From Geobacteraceae bacterium (GTDB lineage Bacteria > Desulfobacterota > Desulfuromonadia > Desulfuromonadales > BM103): a stretch of 64,000 nucleotides of DNA. This document shows positions 35,812 through 44,892 of this stretch, one piece after another. Every line of letters starts with the position of its first letter. Positions within the stretch are counted from its first letter, which is position 1. The DNA lies in assembly GCA_024641085.1 (NCBI GenBank), contig JAHEDT010000007.1, forward strand, positions 1 through 64,000, written 5' to 3'. The translations under genes were made by a program, and so were the position numbers. The notes under the pieces are model-generated. The model was given only the letters and a program-made list of their open reading frames with translations. It ran no database searches and was not told the origin of the DNA.

Positions 35812-36990
35812 ATGAAAATCGAAAAAATTGACATCATCGTGGTTGGTGCCCCATGGCGTGAGCTGACGATCATTGAACTGACGACCGATTCCGGGATCAC
35901 CGGCCTGGGCGAAGTCCGTATGGTGAATAAGACCGACACCTTGATTGCTGCGATTCGGGAGTTGGCCGCACGCTATCTGGTCGGGATGGATCCGTTTGAC
36001 CTGACCACGCTGGCCTGGAAGATTCAGGTCGCCGAGTATGGGTTGCCTGGCGAAGTCGGCCAGAGCGCGTTGGCGGCGTTCGATATGGCCTGCTGGGATA
36101 TTATCGGCAAAGCGCTCGATGTGCCGATCTGGAAGCTGCTCGGCGGCAAGTTCCGGGACCGGGTGCCCGCCTATGCTAACGGCTGGTACCAGGGTGACCG
36201 GGACCCAAAGGTGATCCAGGCGTTGGCCAAGGGGGTGGTCGCCAAGGGCTATCGCGGTCTCAAGATCGATCCCTTTGGAGCCGCGGCCGCGGAAATCAGC
36301 CGTAGTGAACGGATGCGGGCCCTGTCGATTCTGGAAGCAGTGCGTGAGGCCGTCGGGCCAGATGTCCAGATCTTTCTCGAGATGCACGGGCGTTTCACCG
36401 GTGCGGCCGCCATGGCCGTGGCGCGTGATGTGGTCGATGTCGAGCCTGGCTGGCTCGAAGAGCCGGTGTCGCCGACCGATGTCACCAGTCTGCGCCAGGT
36501 CCGGAAGAGCACTCACTTGCCGATTGCTGCCGGTGAACGCATGCACGCAGCTCACGAGCTGCGGCCGTTCCTGGAGGAAGGGCTGGTCGACATTTACCAG
36601 ATCGATCTGACCCACGCCGGTGGCATCACCGGCATCCAGCAGCTGATCGGCTGGACCAATGCCTACAATACCATCCTGGCGCCACACAACGTCTGTGGAC
36701 CGATCGGTACGGCTGCGGCACTGCAGGTTGCCGTTGCCTGCCCGAACTTCAAGGTCCTCGAACACTTCAACGATTTCGCCGACCCATGGGTGTTCGACCT
36801 GGTCGATGGGGCGCCGCGGATCGACCCGGTCGACGGCTGTTTCGCTGTCCCCAGCCAGCCCGGCCTGGGCGTCTCGCTCAATCGTGCCGAATGTGAAAAG
36901 CATCCGCGCACCGGGGGCCGCCTGGCCCTGTTCAGCGAGGGGTGGGAAAAACGGGTCTCCGTCGATGCGTACGCGGGGAAAAAAGGTTAG
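35812..36990 (+). CDS. Enolase-superfamily sugar-acid dehydratase (mandelate racemase family), copy 1
   Basis: The 392-residue protein has an N-terminal capping domain and a metal-binding barrel. Visible active-site elements are GYRGLKIDPFG (second strand), FLEMHGRFTG with the first metal ligand and an His, WLEEPV, PIAAGERM, IDLTHAGGITG and APHNVCGPIG with the catalytic His. The EMHGRF and GERM patterns place it with galactonate, gluconate and mannonate dehydratases. It differs from the second copy at 37469, so the two probably use different aldonates. AGGAGG precedes the ATG. Confidence 0.88.
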   Translation: MKIEKIDIIVVGAPWRELTIIELTTDSGITGLGEVRMVNKTDTLIAAIRELAARYLVGMDPFDLTTLAWKIQVAEYGLPGEVGQSALAAFDMACWDIIGKALDVPIWKLLGGKFRDRVPAYANGWYQGDRDPKVIQALAKGVVAKGYRGLKIDPFGAAAAEISRSERMRALSILEAVREAVGPDVQIFLEMHGRFTGAAAMAVARDVVDVEPGWLEEPVSPTDVTSLRQVRKSTHLPIAAGERMHAAHELRPFLEEGLVDIYQIDLTHAGGITGIQQLIGWTNAYNTILAPHNVCGPIGTAAALQVAVACPNFKVLEHFNDFADPWVFDLVDGAPRIDPVDGCFAVPSQPGLGVSLNRAECEKHPRTGGRLALFSEGWEKRVSVDAYAGKKG

Positions 36991-37002
36991 CGAGGTGAAC
37001 TC

Positions 37003-37431
37003 ATGCAGGAGAAACTGGTGCTCAAACCGACTCTGACGCTCGCCGTGGCCAAGGACATAGCGGCTGCGGCGGAGGCCGAAGCACTGAGAAATTGCTGGAA
37101 TGTAGTGATTGCGATCATGGATGACGGAGCAAACCTGGTCTACCTGCAACGCATGGATGGCACGCAGATCGCCAGCATCGATGTTGCCGTGGCCAAAGCC
37201 GCCAGCGCAGTCAAGTACAAGCGCCCGACGAAATCATTCGAGGAGGCGCTGGTCGGCGGCCGACAGGCTGTCCTGAACCTGCCCCATGCCATGCCGGTGG
37301 AAGGCGGTCTGCCTCTGACCCACGACGGCTGCATGGTCGGGGCGATCGGAGTCAGTGGCGTGCAGGCCGACCAGGATGGAATCATCGCCAAGGCCGGAAT
37401 GAATGCGCTGGCAGCACTCATCAGCCGATAA
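37003..37431 (+). CDS. GlcG/HbpS family protein (DUF336)
   Basis: The 142-residue protein matches the GlcG/HbpS family (PF03928), with LTLAVAKDIAAAAEAEA, VVIAIMDDGANLVYLQRMDG, SIDVAVAKAASAVKYKRPT and DGCMVGAIGVSGVQADQDG. The fold can bind haem or small molecules and the genes occur often in acid-sugar and glycolate loci, but no catalytic role is settled. It lies 12 nt after one enolase-superfamily gene and 37 nt before another. Confidence 0.88.
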   Translation: MQEKLVLKPTLTLAVAKDIAAAAEAEALRNCWNVVIAIMDDGANLVYLQRMDGTQIASIDVAVAKAASAVKYKRPTKSFEEALVGGRQAVLNLPHAMPVEGGLPLTHDGCMVGAIGVSGVQADQDGIIAKAGMNALAALISR

Positions 37432-37468
37432 GTGAACAAAATCTGTCGGCGTCGCGCGAGGATCGGAT

Positions 37469-38644
37469 ATGAAGATCACGGGGCTCAAAAGCTATGTCGT
37501 CAACGCGCATATGCGCAACTGGATATTCATCAGGGTGGAAACGGATCAACCCGGCCTGTACGGTTGGGGGGAGGCGACCCTCGAATGGAAAACCCGGGCG
37601 GTGGTCGGAGCGCTGCAGGACCTGGAGCCGCTGATCCTGGGGCAGGACCCGCGCCAGATCAACCAGTTGGTGCGGATCATGAAAAAACAAAGCTTCTGGC
37701 GGCTCGGGGCGATCGGCTCGAGCGCCGTCTCCGGGATTGAAATCGCTCTTTGGGATATATTTGGCAAGTCCCTGGGACAGCCGGTCTGGCAACTGCTGGG
37801 CGGCAAGGTGCGTGACCGGGTCAAGGTCTACACCCATCTCGGCATGGGACAGATGGAAGCCGTCTATGAGACGCTCGATGAAGACCCGCTGATCGCGCGC
37901 GCCGCGGCAGTACAAAAACATGGCTATACAGCCATCAAGATCGTCAATATTCCCTACACCCACTACACCGCGAGCCTGCCGGAGCTGGACAAGGTGGCCC
38001 GGATGATGGCGCGGTTGCGTGAAGCGCTGGGTGACGAGTGCGCCATCATGGTCGACTTCCACGGTCGCCCCGCCTCGGCGCGCACCGCGCTGCAGTACAT
38101 CGAAGCGCTCGCCCCGGCACGGCCGCTGTTCGTCGAGGAACCGGTCCAACCCGGGGATACCGCCGGCCTGGCATTCATCCGCGAACGTTCACCCGTCCCG
38201 GTCGCATCGGGAGAGCGGCTGATCGACCTGGCCGATTTCGAAAGCCTTTTTGCCGCTCGGGCGGTTGATATCGCGCAACCTGACCTGTGTCATTGCGGGG
38301 GGATTGCCGAGGCCAGGAAAATTGCTGCGATGGCCGAGGCGGTCGGAATCGGTATCGCTCCGCACAATCCTGCCGGGCCGGTCGCCGGGGCCGCAGCCCT
38401 GCATTTCGCCATTGCAACGCCGAACCATGTGATTCAGGAGGAGATGGTCGGCGCAGTCCCCTGGTATCACCAGGTCGTCACGCAGACCCCGGTGAGGATG
38501 GTGGATGGTTGCTGGACGATTCCGACAGGTCCCGGCCTTGGCATCGAGATCGACCTGGAGGAGGCGGCCAGGCATCCTTTCGAGCAGGAGCCGCTCCACC
38601 CGGCCCATGCCAAGGTCAACGACGGGACCATCGTCGACTGGTAG
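37469..38644 (+). CDS. dgoD: D-galactonate dehydratase-like enolase-superfamily enzyme, copy 2
   Basis: The 391-residue protein follows DgoD closely: WIFIRVETDQPGLYGWGEA at the start, IALWDIFGKSLGQPVWQLLGG, MVDFHGRPASARTAL with the first metal Asp, VEEPVQPGD, PVASGERL, QPDLCHCGGI, IAPHNPAGPVA and EEMVGAVPWYHQVV. It dehydrates D-galactonate or a close aldonate to the 2-keto-3-deoxy acid, which DgoK and DgoA then process. The substrate is assigned from neighbours. Confidence 0.87.
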   Translation: MKITGLKSYVVNAHMRNWIFIRVETDQPGLYGWGEATLEWKTRAVVGALQDLEPLILGQDPRQINQLVRIMKKQSFWRLGAIGSSAVSGIEIALWDIFGKSLGQPVWQLLGGKVRDRVKVYTHLGMGQMEAVYETLDEDPLIARAAAVQKHGYTAIKIVNIPYTHYTASLPELDKVARMMARLREALGDECAIMVDFHGRPASARTALQYIEALAPARPLFVEEPVQPGDTAGLAFIRERSPVPVASGERLIDLADFESLFAARAVDIAQPDLCHCGGIAEARKIAAMAEAVGIGIAPHNPAGPVAGAAALHFAIATPNHVIQEEMVGAVPWYHQVVTQTPVRMVDGCWTIPTGPGLGIEIDLEEAARHPFEQEPLHPAHAKVNDGTIVDW

Positions 38645-38718
38645 GGCAGGTCATCACCCATCAGCAGATGCACGGTCAGCGGCCAAACTGGCCTTATCAT
38701 ACGGTTTAAGGAGTCAAC

Positions 38719-39405
38719 ATGAATAAATCAGGCGGCAGCATCACGATCGTTCATACCAGCTTCGTCTCTGTTCAGGACCTCACGGCGCTGTTCAAGGAAA
38801 TCGGTCCTGAAATCCAGGTCCGTCACATCGTCGACGACAGCCTGCTGCCGGAAGTCCTGGCCCATGGCGGTGTGACCAGGGCAGTGGCCAGCCGGCTCTG
38901 TGCCTACTATCGTGCGGCGCAGGAATCGGGCGCCGATCTGGTCTTCAACCAGTGCTCCTCGGTGGGGGAGGCGGCCGATCTCGCTGCACAACTGATCGAT
39001 ACGCCGGTGGTCAAGGTCGACCAGGCCATGGCACGCACCGCGTGCGAGACGGGCCAGCGTATCGCCGTGGCCGCAACCCTCGAGACCACACTCGGCCCGA
39101 CCTGCCGCCTGATTGAAAACACCGCCCGGCTCATGGGGAAACAGGTCCATGTCGAGCGGCTTCTGATCAAGGGTGCCTTCGAGCAGCTGACTTCCGGGAA
39201 TCGGTCCAGGCATAACGAAATGGTGCTCGAGGCCATCAAGGGGGTCCTCTCCCGTGTCGATGTGGTGGTCTGTGCCCAGGGGAGCATGGTCGCGATTCTC
39301 CCTGAACTGGGTGAAACGTCGGTACCGGTGCTTACCAGCCCACGCTCGGGGGTGACTGATGCCGTCGCTGAATTGAGAAAAATCGTGGCGGAAAAGTATA
39401 ATTGA
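38719..39405 (+). CDS. Aspartate/glutamate/hydantoin racemase-fold protein
   Basis: The 228-residue protein has the Asp/Glu racemase fold with the two catalytic cysteines in LVFNQCSSVGEAADLA (~74) and VDVVVCAQGSM (~191). Members racemise amino acids or hydantoins, or isomerise maleate. No amino-acid pathway surrounds it, so it may act on a carbon acid derived from sugars. TAAGGAG precedes the start. It lies between dgoD and the semialdehyde dehydrogenase. Confidence 0.82.
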   Translation: MNKSGGSITIVHTSFVSVQDLTALFKEIGPEIQVRHIVDDSLLPEVLAHGGVTRAVASRLCAYYRAAQESGADLVFNQCSSVGEAADLAAQLIDTPVVKVDQAMARTACETGQRIAVAATLETTLGPTCRLIENTARLMGKQVHVERLLIKGAFEQLTSGNRSRHNEMVLEAIKGVLSRVDVVVCAQGSMVAILPELGETSVPVLTSPRSGVTDAVAELRKIVAEKYN

Positions 39406-39447
39406 GTTATCCGACACATAAAGATTAGACAGCAAAGGAGCGCAACG

Positions 39448-41040
39448 ATGACGATAACCGGTAAACTGTTGATTAACGGTGAATGGATCGACGGACAGGC
39501 AGGAAGTTATAGGGCGGTTGATCCTGCAACGGGGCAAGAGCTGTCCCCGGCACTCGGCAAGGCCTCGACCGAGCAGGTCAAACAGGCGGTTGCCGCCGCC
39601 GAAGCTGCCAGCAGTACCTTCCGGCGCATGTCTGTTCAAAAGCGTGCCGGCTTCCTGCGTGCCTGTGCCGAAGAGATCATGGCACTCGGGGAGCCCCTGG
39701 TGGAACGGGCGATGGCGGAAACCGGCCTGCCCAGGGCCCGCATAGAAGGGGAGCGTGGCCGCACCTGCGGGCAGTTGAACCTGTTCGCCGACACGATTCT
39801 CAAGGGCGATTTCCTCGATGTGCGCATTGATACGGCGCTGCCCGATCGCCAGCCGCTGCCTCGTCCCGACCTGCGCTACATGAATCAGGCCATCGGCCCG
39901 GTGGTCGTGTTCGGTGCCAGCAACTTCCCTCTCGCGTTTTCCGTGGCCGGAGGCGATACGGCATCGGCCCTGGCAGCTGGCTGCCCGGTTCTGGTCAAGG
40001 GACATTCTTCGCACCCCGGAACCAGCGAGTTGGTGGCCCAGGCGATTGCCAAAGCCGCCAGGGTGACTGGCATGCCGGCCGGCGCCTTCTCCCTGCTGAT
40101 GGGTTCGGGCCGTGAAGTCGGGACGGCTCTGGTCAGTGCCCCCGAGGTGAAAGCCGTTGGTTTTACCGGTTCTTTTGCCGGCGGCATGACCCTGGTCAGA
40201 CTGGCCGCCGAACGGCCGGAACCGATTCCGGTTTTCACCGAGATGGGCAGCCTCAATCCTGTGGTCCTGCTCCCTGAGGCTCTGGACAGGGATGCCGAGA
40301 AGCTCGCCGAAGGGTTCATCGGTTCACTCAATATGGGGGTCGGCCAGTTCTGCACCAATCCCGGGCTGGTCCTGGGGATCGGAAGCCCGGCCCTCGATCG
40401 GTTTGTCGCCTCCGCAGCCCGACACCTGGCCCAGCAGCCCGCCGGGGTCATGCTCAATGAAGGAATCCGGCAGGCTTACTCCCAGGGTGTCGCCAGCATC
40501 TCGAGCCAACCCGGAGTGAACAAGACGGCGGTCGGCGAGGAACCGGAAGGGAAGTCGGGTTTCTGCGGGCAGCCGACGCTGTTGACCGTCTCCGCGACTG
40601 ATTTTATTGCCAATCATGCCCTGGCCGAGGAAATGTTCGGCCCGGCCTCCCTGTTGGTCAGTTGCCGTAATTCAGGCGAACTGCTGGCCGCGCTCAAGAG
40701 TCTCGGCGGACAGCTGACCGGAACCATCCATGCGGCCGCAGGGGAGATGGCCGGTTACGACGAATTGATCGACGTCCTGTCACAGCGGGTGGGGCGGCTG
40801 CTGGTGAACGGCTTCCCGACCGGGGTGGAGGTCTGTCACGCCATGAACCATGGCGGACCCTTCCCGGCGACCAGCGACGTCCGTTTCACCTCGGTGGGGA
40901 CCGCGGCAATTCAGCGTTTCCTGCGCCCGATCTGTCTGCAGAACTACCCGGGGGACCTGTTCCCGGAACCTCTGCAGGACAGCAACCCGCTGAACATCTG
41001 GCGGCTGGTCAACGGTGAACTGAGTAAAGCGGCTCTTTAA
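39448..41040 (+). CDS. 2-oxoglutarate semialdehyde (2,5-dioxopentanoate) dehydrogenase
   Basis: The 530-residue aldehyde dehydrogenase has the KGSADH traits: a start KLLINGEWIDGQAGSY, FGASNFPLAFSVAGGDTASA in place of the usual ALDH text, the glutamate in FTEMGSLNPV and the catalytic cysteine in VGQFCTNPG. It oxidises 2-oxoglutarate semialdehyde to 2-oxoglutarate, the last step when pentonates or hexarates are degraded by dehydration. The XylX-like gene follows, so substrate and product steps adjoin. AAAGGAG precedes the ATG. Confidence 0.93.
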   Translation: MTITGKLLINGEWIDGQAGSYRAVDPATGQELSPALGKASTEQVKQAVAAAEAASSTFRRMSVQKRAGFLRACAEEIMALGEPLVERAMAETGLPRARIEGERGRTCGQLNLFADTILKGDFLDVRIDTALPDRQPLPRPDLRYMNQAIGPVVVFGASNFPLAFSVAGGDTASALAAGCPVLVKGHSSHPGTSELVAQAIAKAARVTGMPAGAFSLLMGSGREVGTALVSAPEVKAVGFTGSFAGGMTLVRLAAERPEPIPVFTEMGSLNPVVLLPEALDRDAEKLAEGFIGSLNMGVGQFCTNPGLVLGIGSPALDRFVASAARHLAQQPAGVMLNEGIRQAYSQGVASISSQPGVNKTAVGEEPEGKSGFCGQPTLLTVSATDFIANHALAEEMFGPASLLVSCRNSGELLAALKSLGGQLTGTIHAAAGEMAGYDELIDVLSQRVGRLLVNGFPTGVEVCHAMNHGGPFPATSDVRFTSVGTAAIQRFLRPICLQNYPGDLFPEPLQDSNPLNIWRLVNGELSKAAL

Positions 41041-41163
41041 CGGGGCAGACAAAGCCGGTCGACGGTGCCCCTGCCAGCAGCGCAGTGCGACTAAAAGACG
41101 CCATATCATCGCTGACCCGGCTGTTGTTGAATTGTGCGAGTTTTCAGGAGAAGGAGGTTCCCC

Positions 41164-42348
41164 ATGTTTCCTCCGCTGAGTGGCAGCACTGTGCTGCCCG
41201 AGGATGCTGCAGTTGCCACGCTGATCGGTCGTGCCTGGGTTCCGGGTCGGATTGCCGGCCCGGCCGTGGTCGTGATACGAGGTACAGAGGTCTTTGACAT
41301 CAGCACCATGGCGCCGACCGTCGCTAATCTACTGGAAGACGATAAACTGGTGCAGTCCCTGCACAGCTGCCAGGGACTGCGCCTCGGCAGCGTGGATGAA
41401 CTGCTGGCCAACAGCGCGGCCGATGCCCGGGTTCCTGGTCTGCCCTATTTCCTGGCGCCGGTCGACCTCCAGGCGATCAAGGCGTGCGGAGTGACTTTCG
41501 CCGTCAGCATGCTGGAAAGGGTGATCGAGGAGCAGGCCAAAGGGGTTCCCGCCGAGGCGGAGAAAATCCGCACGACCATCAATCAGGAGATCGGCGGCGA
41601 TATCGCGGCAGTGAAGCCAGGTTCGGCCGAAGCCGGTCGCCTTAAAGATGCTCTGATATCCCGTGGACTCTGGTCGCAGTACCTGGAGGTCGGCATCGGC
41701 CCTTACGCCGAGGTCTTTACCAAGGCCCAGCCGATGTCGGCCGTCGGCATCGGTGCTGAAGTCGGCATCCACCCGGAATCGACCTGGAATAATCCGGAAC
41801 CTGAGGTCGTTTTGATCGTCAACTCGAGGGGGCAGATCGTCGGTGTCACTCTCGGCAACGATGTCAACCTGCGTGATTTCGAAGGGCGCAGCGCTCTGCT
41901 GCTCGGTCGAGCCAAGGACAACAACGCCTCGACCGCCCTGGGACCTTTTATTCGCTTGTTTGATGATAACTTCAGCCTTGACCAGGTCCGCCGACTGGAG
42001 GTGCAGTTGAAAATCGAGGGAGAGGACGGGTTCGCACTTGCCGATAGCAGCTCGATGGCAATGATCAGCCGCGATCCGGTTGACCTGGTGAAACAGACGA
42101 TCAGCCGGAATCACCAGTATCCGGACGGGTTGGCCCTGTTTACCGGCACCATGTTTGCGCCGACCCACGATCGTGACACCCCCGGGTCGGGGTTCACCCA
42201 CAAGATTGGCGACGTTGTTACCATTGCAACCCCGCAGCTGGGTGCCCTGGTGAACCGGGTTAATCTGACCACAGCAGTTGCACCCTGGGATTTCGGTACA
42301 GGAAAATTGATGCAGAACCTCGCTAACCGAGGCTTACTACAGAACTGA
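41164..42348 (+). CDS. FAH-family 2-keto-3-deoxy-pentonate dehydratase (XylX-like)
   Basis: An AGAAGGAGG site 6 nt before the ATG at 41164 decides the start (394 residues). The catalytic half has VGIGPYAEVFTKAQPMSAVG, GIHPESTWNNPEPEVVLIV with the metal glutamates, GVTLGNDVNLRDFEGRSA and LFTGTMFAPTHDRDTPG. This is the pattern of Caulobacter XylX, which turns 2-keto-3-deoxy-xylonate into 2-oxoglutarate semialdehyde. The gene follows KGSADH directly, which supports this. Confidence 0.87.
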   Translation: MFPPLSGSTVLPEDAAVATLIGRAWVPGRIAGPAVVVIRGTEVFDISTMAPTVANLLEDDKLVQSLHSCQGLRLGSVDELLANSAADARVPGLPYFLAPVDLQAIKACGVTFAVSMLERVIEEQAKGVPAEAEKIRTTINQEIGGDIAAVKPGSAEAGRLKDALISRGLWSQYLEVGIGPYAEVFTKAQPMSAVGIGAEVGIHPESTWNNPEPEVVLIVNSRGQIVGVTLGNDVNLRDFEGRSALLLGRAKDNNASTALGPFIRLFDDNFSLDQVRRLEVQLKIEGEDGFALADSSSMAMISRDPVDLVKQTISRNHQYPDGLALFTGTMFAPTHDRDTPGSGFTHKIGDVVTIATPQLGALVNRVNLTTAVAPWDFGTGKLMQNLANRGLLQN

Positions 42349-42362
42349 AAAGGAGAGCCAAG

Positions 42363-43004
42363 ATGGTTAAGCAAAAAGAGACGATGCAGGATATCCTGAC
42401 CCTTTCACCGGTGATCCCCGTGCTCGCGATTAAAGACGTCGACCAGGCTGTCCCGCTGGCCAGGGCGCTGGTCAGTGGCGGCCTGAAGGTTATCGAGGTC
42501 ACCCTGCGCACGCCCTGCGCCCTCGATGCGATAAGACGTATTGCCGAACAGGTGGAAGACGCCTACCTCGGTGCCGGTACCGTCCTGAACGAACATGATC
42601 TTGAAATGGCGCAAAGTGCCGGTGCACGGTTTGCGGTCAGCCCCGGTGCGACAGCCGCGCTGCTGCAAGCCGCCAAGCGCAGTGGCTTGCCTTTCCTGCC
42701 CGGGGTCGCTACCTCATCGGAAATCATGGCTGCCCTCGAGACGGGATTAAACTGCCTGAAGTTTTTCCCGGCGGAAGCCGCTGGCGGTATTGCCATGCTC
42801 AAGTCCTTCAGCGGGCCCTTCCCAGGAGTCCGGTTCTGCCCGACCGGCGGCATCCGCGAGGAGACTCTTGCCACCTATCTCGCCCTGGGCAATGTCGCTG
42901 CGGTTGGCGGTACCTGGCTGGCACCGGCCGATCTCCTTGCGCGCAAAGAGTGGGGCAAGATTCAGAACCTGGCTGAACGCGCACTGGAAATATCACGAAG
43001 ATAA
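42363..43004 (+). CDS. eda: KDPG/KHG aldolase
   Basis: The 213-residue protein has IPVLAIKDVDQAVPLARALV, the catalytic Glu in KVIEVTLRTPCAL, LGAGTVL, and the Schiff-base lysine in NCLKFFPAEAAGG with the phosphate loop CPTGGI. It splits 2-keto-3-deoxy-6-phosphogluconate, the product of KdgK (59141), to pyruvate and glyceraldehyde 3-phosphate. AAAAGGAG precedes the start. Confidence 0.95.
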   Translation: MVKQKETMQDILTLSPVIPVLAIKDVDQAVPLARALVSGGLKVIEVTLRTPCALDAIRRIAEQVEDAYLGAGTVLNEHDLEMAQSAGARFAVSPGATAALLQAAKRSGLPFLPGVATSSEIMAALETGLNCLKFFPAEAAGGIAMLKSFSGPFPGVRFCPTGGIREETLATYLALGNVAAVGGTWLAPADLLARKEWGKIQNLAERALEISRR

Positions 43005-43039
43005 ATCTTTGACGATGCTGCCCAAGAGGAAAAAATCAC

Positions 43040-43813
43040 ATGTTCCGTAAAAACGCGCTGAAGAAAAAATTGCTGGCAGGAGAGTCATCGCTCTCCTGCT
43101 GGCTGCACATGGCGAGCCCGATTGCCGCCGAAATCGTCTCTCTGGCAGGTTACGACAGCACGATTATCGACCTCGAACACGGCCCCATGGACTACCTGGC
43201 TGCCACCCACCTGATGCAGGCGATGGGTGCGTCGGCAATCAGTCCGATCATCCGCGTCCCCTGGAACGACCCGGTCGAAATCAAGCGGGCCCTGGATACC
43301 GGCACCGAGGGAGTCATGATCCCGAGTGTCGACACGCCACAAGCGGCCCGTGCTGCGGCTGCCGCCTGCCACTACCCGCCGCGCGGCATCAGGGGCGCGG
43401 CTCACATCCTCAACCGGGCATCCTCCTACGGGCTCGAGAGCCAACGCTACCTTGCCGAAGCCGGCCGGGAACTGCTGTTGATCTGCCAGGTGGAAAGCCT
43501 CGAAGCCGTTGCCAATATTGAGCAGATCGTCGCCATCGACGGCATCGATATGCTGTTTGTCGGCCCGGTCGACCTCTCAGGCAGCGCTGGCGGCGTAGCC
43601 GATTTCACCAACCCTGCATTCGTAGAGGCGCGGGGCAGGGCGGAAGCTGTCATTTGCGGGAGCGACAAGCTGCTGGGTGGGCTCCCGATCCCCGGAGACA
43701 GTCCTCGGGACATGTTCGCACGCGGCTATAATTTTGTTGCGGCCTCCTCGGACGTGTTGATGCTGCGTGATGCCGCGATAAACCATCTCAGGCAGAACAG
43801 CCCCCTTGGTTAA
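43040..43813 (+). CDS. HpcH/HpaI-family class II pyruvate aldolase
   Basis: The 257-residue protein has IIDLEHGPMDY (~47), VPWNDPVEIKRALDTGTEGVM, the metal glutamate in LLICQVESLEA and VGPVDLSGS. The family includes 2-keto-3-deoxyglucarate, 2-keto-3-deoxy-rhamnonate and hydroxy-ketoheptanedioate aldolases, all releasing pyruvate. The glutamine of QVES differs from the more common QIE/QVET but the Glu is kept. It precedes the LtnD-like gene; cleavage of an unphosphorylated 2-keto-3-deoxy acid is the likely role. Confidence 0.88.
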   Translation: MFRKNALKKKLLAGESSLSCWLHMASPIAAEIVSLAGYDSTIIDLEHGPMDYLAATHLMQAMGASAISPIIRVPWNDPVEIKRALDTGTEGVMIPSVDTPQAARAAAAACHYPPRGIRGAAHILNRASSYGLESQRYLAEAGRELLLICQVESLEAVANIEQIVAIDGIDMLFVGPVDLSGSAGGVADFTNPAFVEARGRAEAVICGSDKLLGGLPIPGDSPRDMFARGYNFVAASSDVLMLRDAAINHLRQNSPLG

Positions 43814-43933
43814 TCCTGAGAAAGAGTCCTTAAAACAGTCACTTAGCTTGTCAGTGCCAGTTCTTTGAGAACCGGCAAGACATCAGGATGCATAGCCCTG
43901 CCAGGCAGGTCGGAACATGTGGAGAAGTGTGTA

Positions 43934-44851
43934 ATGAACAGCGATTCGATTGGTCCGGTTGGTGTGGTCGGGCTTGGTTCAATGGGGATGGGCACCGCGC
44001 TTGCCCTCAAGGATGCCGGCATCGACGCGGTCGGCTTCGATGTCAGCGCTGGAGCCCGCCAGCAGTTTCTTGACTCCGGCGGCCGCGTGGCGGACAACCC
44101 TGCAGAGGTCGCCCGGCACTGTGCAATCGTGTTGACGGTGGTGGTCAATTCCCATCAGGTCGATGCGGTCCTGTTCGGTCCGGGTGGCGTTGTCGAACTC
44201 ATGCCACGGGGGGGGCTCGTCGTTCAGTGTGCGACCGTCGCCCCAAGTTACGCCCGTGCCCTCGGCGAGCGTCTGGCCGTAACCGGCATTGGGCTGCTGG
44301 ACGCCCCGATCAGTGGTGGCGCGGCCAAGGCCCGCCAGGGGCAGCTCTCGGTAATGGCTTCCGGCAGCGATGCCTGCTTTCGGCAGGCCGCTGCAGTTCT
44401 TGATGCCATGGCCGGAAAGGTTTATCGCCTCGGTGATGCTCCCGGGATCGGCTCCAGTGTCAAGCTGGTCAACCAGCACCTCGCCGGGATTCATATTGCG
44501 GCGGCCGCCGAGGCCATGGCATTGGGAATTCGCATGGGGCTCGACCCGGACGTGCTCTATGAGGTGATCAGCAACAGTGCCGGGAACTCCTGGATGTTCG
44601 AAAACCGCGTCCCGCATATCCTCAAGGGCGATTATACTCCGTTCAGTGCCGTCGATATCTTCGTCAAGGATCTCGGTATTGTGAATTCCACCGGCTGCGA
44701 ATTGACCCTGCCGTTGCCTGTCGCCACGACGGCCCTGCAGCAGTTCATGGCGGCCAGTGCAGCGGGGCACGGCCGCGAGGATGATGCCGCCGTCATCAAG
44801 GTTTACCAGCACCTGGCCGGCCTCAAACTCCCCGGGAGCGACAACGATTGA
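43934..44851 (+). CDS. L-threonate dehydrogenase (LtnD)-like beta-hydroxyacid dehydrogenase
   Basis: From the ATG at 43934 (GGAGAAG upstream) it has 305 residues. VGVVGLGSMGMGTALALKDAG opens the Rossmann domain. The substrate loop is LLDAPISGGAAKARQGQLSV and the catalytic lysine lies in GSSVKLVNQHL. Its closest functional group by appearance is LtnD, which oxidises L-threonate to 2-oxo-tetronate, because a four-carbon acid sugar kinase gene follows at 44893. OtnI-type isomerase and OtnC-type decarboxylase genes are not found nearby. Confidence 0.86.
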   Translation: MNSDSIGPVGVVGLGSMGMGTALALKDAGIDAVGFDVSAGARQQFLDSGGRVADNPAEVARHCAIVLTVVVNSHQVDAVLFGPGGVVELMPRGGLVVQCATVAPSYARALGERLAVTGIGLLDAPISGGAAKARQGQLSVMASGSDACFRQAAAVLDAMAGKVYRLGDAPGIGSSVKLVNQHLAGIHIAAAAEAMALGIRMGLDPDVLYEVISNSAGNSWMFENRVPHILKGDYTPFSAVDIFVKDLGIVNSTGCELTLPLPVATTALQQFMAASAAGHGREDDAAVIKVYQHLAGLKLPGSDND

Positions 44852-44892
44852 CGTCAGCATGGCCTGCGAAGTCACGACTTGTGGAGGGAAAG

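Noticed and set aside
35755-37149. A 464-codon frame antisense to an enolase-superfamily gene
   Set aside because: Same reasoning: the length comes from codon bias of the sense gene, and the composition is unlike a folded protein.
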